Positions 6,889-11,951 of a DNA stretch of 11,951 nucleotides are shown in pieces (position 1 is the stretch's first letter; each line of letters starts with the position of its first letter). This stretch comes from Paraglomus occultum (lineage: Eukaryota; Glomeromycota; Glomeromycetes; Paraglomerales; Paraglomeraceae), in the NCBI GenBank assembly GCA_910592205.1, contig CAJVPJ010001142.1:1-11951 (forward strand), in the 5' to 3' direction. The notes beneath the pieces were generated by a model, which was not told the DNA's origin, ran no database searches, and was given only the letters and a program-made list of their open reading frames with translations. The position numbers and the translations under genes were made by a program.

Positions 6889-9246
6889 TTATGACTGTAA
6901 TACTTCTGGGTATACAATATTTTGAGTATATCCAGTATTTTCATGTTGCCCTATTGTCAGTATCTTAAGATTTTGTTTAGAAGTTGTCCTGGAGCAAGCA
7001 ACATAAAGCTGACCATGAGAAAATACAGGTGTGGGCAGATAAATTCCAACATTATTCAATGTTTGGCCCTGTGCCTTATTTATCGTCATGGCAAAAGCAG
7101 GTTGTATAGGGAACTGACGTCTCTTAAGCACAAAGGGAAATGTTGTATTAGTATTAGAAGGTGTAAGAGTAATTCTAGGAAGAAATGTACGTAACCCTGC
7201 ATGTTTTCCAGTAATAACTTGAACCTCAATAACATGCTGTGCAAATGAACAGCAAACTAACCGTGTTCCATTACAAAGGCCCTCTGAAGGATTGATATTA
7301 TGAAGAAGTATAACAGGAGCACCTATTTTAAGTGATAACTTATGTGGTGGTAACCCACTGACATTTAAAGAATTTAAAAATTCAGTTGGGTAAATATTGT
7401 CCTGATTATTGCTTTGAGTTTCATCAATAGTATCAGCACTCAAGTATTCAACTTCTTCACCTGGATATATATTCATGATGGTTGAATTAATTAACTGAAC
7501 ATCTGCATTTTTTGGTGCAAGAATTCCACGCTGCATTAAATAACTTGAATCACCAGCATGGATAGATATATTTGGATAAACAAAAGCTATTAATTCATGT
7601 ATACTTTGTGAAGTGAGACAAATATTATCAGGAATTTTGATATAGTTGCCTCTCTCAGCAATCCATTCAGCACGATCTTCACCAATTTCCAAAAGCCATT
7701 CAGCAAAATTTTGGCTTTCAATAGTCTCCTCAGAACTTTCAGCCTGTAGTAAACGCATGTTAACAGTTAATTTTGTAACTTTTACATAATGCCACAGGGG
7801 AGAGCACAATAAGCAGGAGTTGACAATATCTTCTCTTCTTCCTTTAGGGACTACTGGCAAAATTTGATGAAAATCACCTCCAAATACAATAACTTTTCCA
7901 CCAAATGGCTGGTTTTCCAAGTCAGGATCTACTGCTTTCATTAAATCTCTGAGAGTTTGATCAACAGCCTCTGGTGCAAAACGGTGTGCCATAGGAGCTT
8001 CATCCCAGACAATAAGACTTGTTTGCTGCAAAAGAACTGCATGATCTGTACCATGTGCTATATTACATATTGAATCCTCATGCAATTCAAATGGGATTCG
8101 AAAAAGGGAGTGTGCAGTACAACCTCCATCTAGTAAAAGAGCTGCAATACCTGATGTAGCTACTGCAAGTGCTATATGTCCAGTGGACCTGATCTTGTCT
8201 AATATTGCCCCATATAGAAATGTCTTACCTGAACCTCCAGGACCATCCACAAAAAATACACCAGGCTGTTGATTTTCAACAGCCATAATTACTGCATCAA
8301 AAATAGATAGTTGTTCTGGGTTTAAACATGAATAAGCCTCTTGAGCTCTAACTTTAAGAAGATCAAGGTCATACTGCAATTCTTTTGCAAGTAAATAATT
8401 CTGGTGAACATGATTTTCAGATAATGGAATTGGTACAGGCATGTCTGAAAAATTGGCAAGACAGAATCCATTTCTGATTAATATAGTTTCTAATTGATTT
8501 AATGCTATATTGTGTATATCAGAATCAGTAAATGTATATGCAGGGTTGTTTTCTGCATCTAAACAGGCTTGAAACAGTATATCATCACTAAAAGCAGTGA
8601 TGTATTTTTGCCAAAGCAATTCTGGGTGAGTAGGATAACAAAACATAAGAATGGTAGCAAACAAATACCGCATTTGGGACCCTGATTGTATACATTGAGC
8701 CTCATTCAAACAGTCATCCCATTCTTTATCATCTTGAAGCAAACCTAAAGCTTCACAGGCACCTTTAAAAGTAGAATAAGAGATGTTATTGACTGTTTTA
8801 AGATGCTCAAAAGATGTTGCACCATGTACTATGTTTAGTAGCATATGAAGATAGTATCGTTCTCCAGCTTTTGGATGTACAAAATACATCTGACCAATAG
8901 TATTTCCTCTCTGTCTAGGTTTCCATTCCTTGTGCACTCTATTATATACCCATTGAGTAGGAAAGTCAGCATATGTTAGTTCATGTGCAGCTGGAAAACA
9001 TTGATTTGCTTTAAACCATGCAGTTAATGTGGTCTCAGAGCTGTTTCCATGTGCAACTATCTCATCTAAACTTTCATTGTCTTGAAAAGTTACAGTGTGT
9101 TGTCCAGGGAGGTGAACCTGAAGTCTCATAATATCTGTTTTCTCATTATGTAATTTGTAATGAAATAGTCGCCAAGCAGCTTCAGAGGCAGAAACATAAC
9201 GTGCATCTAAATAAAGGCGAATTTCATTAATTTCTGGTGTTGGCAC
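6889..9246 (-). CDS. Helitron Pif1-type helicase half of RepHel
   Basis: This is the C-terminal half of the Helitron transposase: an SF1 Pif1-like 5'-3' DNA helicase expected to unwind DNA in the nucleus during transposition. The 785 residues begin just after the internal stop. In this numbering, Walker A GPGGSGKT is at 335-342, Walker B VWDEAP at 413-418, the GGDFHQ motif at 456-461, NGTRL at 659-663, TINKAQGQT at 721-729 and VACSR at 749-753. The beginning (NEIRLYLDARYVSASEAAWR) is the normal linker between Rep and helicase, so the reading frame is the continuation of the Rep half, not a separate gene. The codon at 9246 is GTG; the first ATG is at 9129, after residue 39. It is expressed only if the TGA is read through or if translation or transcription starts internally. 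The helicase motifs themselves are intact. Confidence 0.93.
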   Translation of the reverse strand: MPTPEINEIRLYLDARYVSASEAAWRLFHYKLHNEKTDIMRLQVHLPGQHTVTFQDNESLDEIVAHGNSSETTLTAWFKANQCFPAAHELTYADFPTQWVYNRVHKEWKPRQRGNTIGQMYFVHPKAGERYYLHMLLNIVHGATSFEHLKTVNNISYSTFKGACEALGLLQDDKEWDDCLNEAQCIQSGSQMRYLFATILMFCYPTHPELLWQKYITAFSDDILFQACLDAENNPAYTFTDSDIHNIALNQLETILIRNGFCLANFSDMPVPIPLSENHVHQNYLLAKELQYDLDLLKVRAQEAYSCLNPEQLSIFDAVIMAVENQQPGVFFVDGPGGSGKTFLYGAILDKIRSTGHIALAVATSGIAALLLDGGCTAHSLFRIPFELHEDSICNIAHGTDHAVLLQQTSLIVWDEAPMAHRFAPEAVDQTLRDLMKAVDPDLENQPFGGKVIVFGGDFHQILPVVPKGRREDIVNSCLLCSPLWHYVKVTKLTVNMRLLQAESSEETIESQNFAEWLLEIGEDRAEWIAERGNYIKIPDNICLTSQSIHELIAFVYPNISIHAGDSSYLMQRGILAPKNADVQLINSTIMNIYPGEEVEYLSADTIDETQSNNQDNIYPTEFLNSLNVSGLPPHKLSLKIGAPVILLHNINPSEGLCNGTRLVCCSFAQHVIEVQVITGKHAGLRTFLPRITLTPSNTNTTFPFVLKRRQFPIQPAFAMTINKAQGQTLNNVGIYLPTPVFSHGQLYVACSRTTSKQNLKILTIGQHENTGYTQNIVYPEVLQS

Positions 9247-9279
9247 TACTTCATTTGCTCTTCCTATTTCAACTGTTGC

Positions 9280-9282
9280 TCA
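9280..9282 (-). other. In-frame TGA splitting the RepHel gene
   Basis: Coding-strand context is CAT GAC TGA GCA ACA GTT GAA. The same frame continues on both sides for hundreds of codons, and eleven codons lie between the stop and 9246. Family members have Arg here; CGA to TGA is a single C-to-T change at a CpG, the typical result of deamination of a methylated cytosine. The following base is G, not the C favoured for leaky UGA, so efficient read-through is not suggested by context. Confidence 0.9.
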
Positions 9283-11385
9283 GTCATGGCCCTTATAAAC
9301 ATACTTAAAAAGATATTTAACAGCAGCAATAGAAGAACATATCTCAACATTAATATGTGCATCATATTTTGTAGCAAGATAGAGATTATGTGGTACCACC
9401 CAACGATTATCTAATTGTATACCTTTAACCTCAACTGAATGTCCATCATGAGAGCGCCGGTAGACAGGATAACCATCTTCATTTATAGAAGTCCTGGTAC
9501 AAAAGCTACGTGGATACTTTTTTGAGCATTTCCCTGCTTTCATACATGGTGCATTTGGATATGCCAAACCACATGGACCATGCATCATTGATCGGCAAAT
9601 GGTATCATATGCCATAGGATGAAGATTTTTATCAGGGATCTCAGCAGACACGATAGCATCATAATCTTCAACAGTTTTTGGCTTGCTACTTTGATCAAGA
9701 ATTAAAAGAATATGAGAATGAGGAAGCCCACGTTTTTGAAATTCAATCACATAGACATAGGCCACAACTATCCCAAAAATATGGTGCTTAAGAATATCAT
9801 TCATCAGTGCCTTCAATTTCATATTGAAGACTCTGGCCGTAAGATCAGGACGATCTGAAGCCACCTGATTATTAAAAAGTTCAGAAGTAATTTCAGGCCA
9901 AGCAGGATTGCATGTAAATGTAATAAAGAGATCAGGTTTACCCATTGTGCGTACAATAGCCATTGCATCCTGATATAGCTGTTGCATCTGTCGTGGCCCA
10001 CCAGTAAAACTTGATGGAAGAACAATTCGCCTGCCTATATTAGCTGCAGTTAGATTTTGAGATGCTTCATCCTGTGCTGTCAAAGCATCCTGAAGCCCAC
10101 TATAAAGATCAGCTCGAATCCTCTTTTGATTGTACTTCAAATAATTTAGGCGACTTTGTTCCACATTTGCATATGCATCAACAATATATTGTTGGAAGAG
10201 ACGTCCAAAAAGATGAAGATTTATTCCCTCTCCAGGTCTACCTACTTGTAGTCGATATGCATAATATTGCATCATTGTGACATGTCTTTGAGACTTAATG
10301 CTGTCTTCATCAATTTCATGTTGCTCTTCAACATCAAAAAGAAATGCTTGTGCATTATTATTATCTCGAATTGGAATTGTTGGATGCCATCCATCTTCCC
10401 CTCTTGGAAAAAGAAGAACATAATGCAATGGTGCATATGCTCTATGTAACTCAGATATACGCTGTAAACCTCCCTCATGTGAATGTAAAACAATATCACG
10501 ATTGCATACATTAGTATTAGATGGATTATTATTACCCACTATAATAGCAGCAATTTCAGAAGTAGTTGGAACATTATAACATTGTGAATCTGTCATTCTT
10601 GAATCTGTTATTATCATAGTCAAATTTTGAGATAGATTCTGTTGAAACAATCTACCTGTCTGTTGAAAAACTTGTACATATGGGTTAATATTATGAAGCA
10701 TATTTTGAAGAGCTGCAAGAGTTACCTGATTTAAAGAGGGCATAATATTAAGCTTATTTTGAGTTTCATTATCAGTATCAAAAATATAAATCTGTGCAAA
10801 TGAAGGAGGTTCAACAGTTGACTGAGGAAAAAGAGATCCAATTCTATGATACACTTCACCATGTATACGGAAAGTATAAGGACCTCTTGCACCAGTTATA
10901 TGATCATCAACCTTAGCTCCCATAGATGTAAAAGCTAAAGCTGAGTTATATGCACGGATGTTTTGCCGAAATTCTCTTGAAGCTGCATCATCACCTATTA
11001 AGAAAGACTTTAAGACAGCAGGAGGTTCTTGAAGACATGGTAACAGAACTTTTCCCTGGGTACAGCAGGTTGCAAAAACAGGTGACTGTTTACTTGATTC
11101 TGTGACTCTCTCATCTAACCATTTTAAGGCACCACAAGAAAGACATGGAGTATCCATTTTTCCAAGAGTATGTCGTTGCAACCCACTTGAGTTAAAAGGA
11201 TACACACATGCTTTTGGAACTGATGAAGATAGAGCAGCTTTGCGTTTTAATTCTCTTTTTTGCCTTTTTATTTTATGCTGTTCATTTTGCTCTGAAGTTC
11301 GGTTAGATTTTGTTCGAGCACTAGACTCTCTTTTCAATCTACGTCTTCGTTCAATTGAGGTTTCGCTAATGTTATCCATAATCAT
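9280..11385 (-). CDS. Helitron Rep (HUH endonuclease) half of RepHel
   Basis: This N-terminal half cuts and joins single DNA strands at Helitron ends. Start chosen: ATG at 11385 (a second ATG follows at 11379); the frame is open further upstream but without ATG. Features in order, counted from that ATG: a basic Arg/Lys region at about 12-49, a zinc-finger-like CLSCGALKW with CC and LPCL (81-118), the block LLFPRGEDGWH (324-334), the Helitron_like_N domain around FITFTCNPAWPEI, and the HUH motif HSH (His556, His558; DNA 9720-9712). A Cys-rich segment follows, then the tyrosine motif KYLFKYVYKG (Tyr691 and Tyr695, one helical turn apart). The frame ends with KGHD and TGA at 9282-9280, only seven codons after Tyr695. 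In relatives KGHD is followed by Arg-Ala-Thr-Val-Glu; ATVE is present here straight after the stop. The Rep domain looks complete. The intact transposase would be about 1,498 codons, a normal RepHel length. Confidence 0.93.
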   Translation of the reverse strand: MIMDNISETSIERRRRLKRESSARTKSNRTSEQNEQHKIKRQKRELKRKAALSSSVPKACVYPFNSSGLQRHTLGKMDTPCLSCGALKWLDERVTESSKQSPVFATCCTQGKVLLPCLQEPPAVLKSFLIGDDAASREFRQNIRAYNSALAFTSMGAKVDDHITGARGPYTFRIHGEVYHRIGSLFPQSTVEPPSFAQIYIFDTDNETQNKLNIMPSLNQVTLAALQNMLHNINPYVQVFQQTGRLFQQNLSQNLTMIITDSRMTDSQCYNVPTTSEIAAIIVGNNNPSNTNVCNRDIVLHSHEGGLQRISELHRAYAPLHYVLLFPRGEDGWHPTIPIRDNNNAQAFLFDVEEQHEIDEDSIKSQRHVTMMQYYAYRLQVGRPGEGINLHLFGRLFQQYIVDAYANVEQSRLNYLKYNQKRIRADLYSGLQDALTAQDEASQNLTAANIGRRIVLPSSFTGGPRQMQQLYQDAMAIVRTMGKPDLFITFTCNPAWPEITSELFNNQVASDRPDLTARVFNMKLKALMNDILKHHIFGIVVAYVYVIEFQKRGLPHSHILLILDQSSKPKTVEDYDAIVSAEIPDKNLHPMAYDTICRSMMHGPCGLAYPNAPCMKAGKCSKKYPRSFCTRTSINEDGYPVYRRSHDGHSVEVKGIQLDNRWVVPHNLYLATKYDAHINVEICSSIAAVKYLFKYVYKGHD

Positions 11386-11408
11386 AATAGTAAAAGTGTT
11401 AAGTTTGA

Positions 11409-11504
11409 GTCGCGATTGTAACAAAAAAAAGCGTCGCGGTTGTAAACAAAAAAGGCGTCACGGTTGTAAACAAAAAAGGCGTCGCGGTTGTAAACAAAAA
11501 ATGA
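11409..11504. repeat. Four 24-bp CpG-rich tandem repeats (Helitron 5' region)
   Basis: The units start at 11409, 11433, 11457 and 11481. The consensus begins GTCGCGGTTGTAAAC and continues with an A-run and GGC. Unit 1 has a substitution and a shifted A-run, unit 3 has GTCACGG, and unit 4 ends ATGA. The array lies within the transposon, 24 bases upstream of the chosen ATG, so it sits in the promoter or 5' leader. Its CpG density contrasts with the CpG-poor gene. Possible roles are protein binding for Rep or transcription factors, or a methylation target. The plus-strand frame through it (repeating RGCKQKRR) is an artefact of a 24-bp period. Confidence 0.9.
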
Positions 11505-11590
11505 TGAACATGTGATGGTCATCTATTGGGTAATTTTGTAACACGAATATGCAATGTCCGCACATCCAGTTTTTTTAAATTATATATAGA
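11505..11590 (-). repeat. Helitron 5' terminus
   Basis: On the minus strand the element begins TCTATATATAATTTAAAAAA, then ACTGGATGTGCGGACATTG. A TCTATATATAA start followed by an A-run resembles 5' ends of many Helitrons. The base outside (11591, T on plus) gives the required A before TC. This choice fixes the element length at 5,023 bp. An alternative further right is less convincing because it lacks the A-run. Confidence 0.75.
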
Positions 11591-11724
11591 TTACTTATTA
11601 CTTATTACTTATTATTTATTACTTATTACTTATTAATTATTAATTATTAATTATTAATTATTAATTATTACTTATAGCTTATGCTTTATGCTTATGCTTT
11701 ATGCTTATGCTTAGGCTTATGCGT
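11591..11724. repeat. Degenerate heptamer array at Helitron 5' junction
   Basis: From 11591 about thirteen 7-bp units run without a gap. TTACTTA units come first (one TTATTTA variant), then six TTAATTA units, then another TTACTTA. The array grades into TATGCTTTATGCTTA units with an approximate 13-bp period until about 11724. The first base is the T that borders the transposon. This is a minisatellite with local homogenisation of variants. Confidence 0.85.
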
Positions 11725-11913
11725 AAGCTTACGGACAAAGGTTGTTTATATAACAATTTGTTTGCATTGTTTATGGATGCAAAAAATTCCGCTGTTAATT
11801 TGTTGTCTAAAAAGGGGTATGTATGGCTTTCTTGTACATGTACTGTACTTGTCAACTTTTTATATCTAACTTATTTGGTAGATCGATTTGTGGATAACAA
11901 GGATGAATATTAA
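11701..11913 (+). CDS. Hypothetical 70-aa ORF right of the Helitron
   Basis: An ATG inside the repeat array opens 70 codons to TAA at 11911-11913. The first nine residues come from the repeat. The following part (TDKGCLYNNLFALFMDAKNS, then AVNLLSKKGYVWLS and the hydrophobic CTCTVLVNFLYLTYLV) could form one membrane helix and ends DRFVDNKDEY. No family recognised. It may be the 3' end of a decayed gene or chance. A neighbouring frame over the same bases is a shadow. Confidence 0.2.
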   Translation: MLMLRLMRKLTDKGCLYNNLFALFMDAKNSAVNLLSKKGYVWLSCTCTVLVNFLYLTYLVDRFVDNKDEY

Positions 11914-11951
11914 ACAAATCGTGTCGATCACGATTGTGAACAGATTGTTAT

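Larger units (their letters stand above)
6568..11590 (-). mobile_element. Full-length autonomous-type Helitron (5,023 bp)
   Basis: Helitrons are rolling-circle-like eukaryotic transposons that insert between A and T without a target duplication, begin with TC and end with a hairpin plus CTRR. On the minus strand this element starts TCTATATATAA at 11590 and ends CTAG at 6568. The outside bases are A before the start (complement of T at 11591) and T after the end (complement of A at 6567). A hairpin lies eight bases before CTAG. It contains one Rep-helicase gene split by a single TGA, a four-copy 24-bp repeat upstream, and an AT-rich 3' region. No captured host gene is evident. With intact ends and one visible lesion, the insertion looks young. 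The joined empty site would read AATAATAA next to TTACTTA. Confidence 0.85.

Noticed and set aside
6687-6944. 85-codon minus-strand frame overlapping the helicase end
   Set aside because: It is out of frame with the helicase and made mostly of Phe/Leu/Ile/Ser codons from a purine-rich complement; no support.
11409-11504. CRISPR-like array
   Set aside because: The units are contiguous 24-bp tandem repeats with no spacers, in eukaryotic-type DNA.
11102-11515. 137-codon plus-strand frame with RGCKQKRR repeats
   Set aside because: It is antisense to the Rep N-terminus and then runs through a 24-bp non-coding tandem repeat, which produces the peptide repeat.
11930-11945. Alternative Helitron 5' end (minus strand TCTGTTCACAATCG after A)
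   Set aside because: It satisfies the A|TC rule but lacks the TCTATATATAA plus A-run pattern, and would place a simple repeat array inside the element.

Overview
The window looks like AT-rich, transposon-dense nuclear DNA of a eukaryote. The mix of an autonomous Helitron, Tc1/mariner and pogo-type relics, several TA-flanked MITEs and long low-complexity AT tracts would fit an arbuscular mycorrhizal fungus such as Rhizophagus. That organism call is inference from style and remembered family resemblance, not a database match. There is no operon structure, no Shine-Dalgarno pattern, no rRNA, no convincing tRNA and no CRISPR array.

Left part (1-6567): a graveyard of small mobile elements. It holds inverted-repeat hairpins (114-161, 179-237), a decayed Tc1/mariner transposase on + (331-1009), a possible retroposed minus-strand mini-gene ending in a 20-base poly(A) tract (2357-2712), and three MITE-like elements with terminal inverted repeats and TA duplications (3029-3528, 3665-3848, 4439-4774). 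It also holds the broken C-terminal part of a pogo/Tigger-like transposase (4907-5233), a frameshifted reading frame with a helix-turn-helix-like segment (5646-6022), and a minus-strand hypothetical frame interrupted by one stop (6208-6534).

Right part (6568-11590): what appears to be a full-length Helitron of 5,023 bp on the minus strand, with both ends recognisable. The 5' end (11590) reads TCTATATATAA. The 3' end (6568) reads CTAG, preceded by a perfect 6-bp hairpin. The insertion sits between A and T, as expected for Helitrons, between an (AAT)n tract and a heptamer repeat array. Its single long gene (11385 to 6889) encodes a Rep nuclease (HUH motif and tyrosine motif) followed by a Pif1-type SF1 helicase with all main motifs. 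One in-frame TGA at 9282-9280, where the family normally has an Arg codon, splits it into a Rep half and a helicase half. The frame is otherwise open, so the copy looks young. Four 24-bp CpG-rich tandem repeats lie just upstream of the gene start.

How the parts work together: in the intact family, Rep nicks and joins the transposon ends and the fused helicase unwinds DNA during rolling-circle-like transposition. Here the two activities would be made separately, or the element is dead in cis and could move only if another copy supplied the protein. The rest of the window shows no confidently intact host gene.
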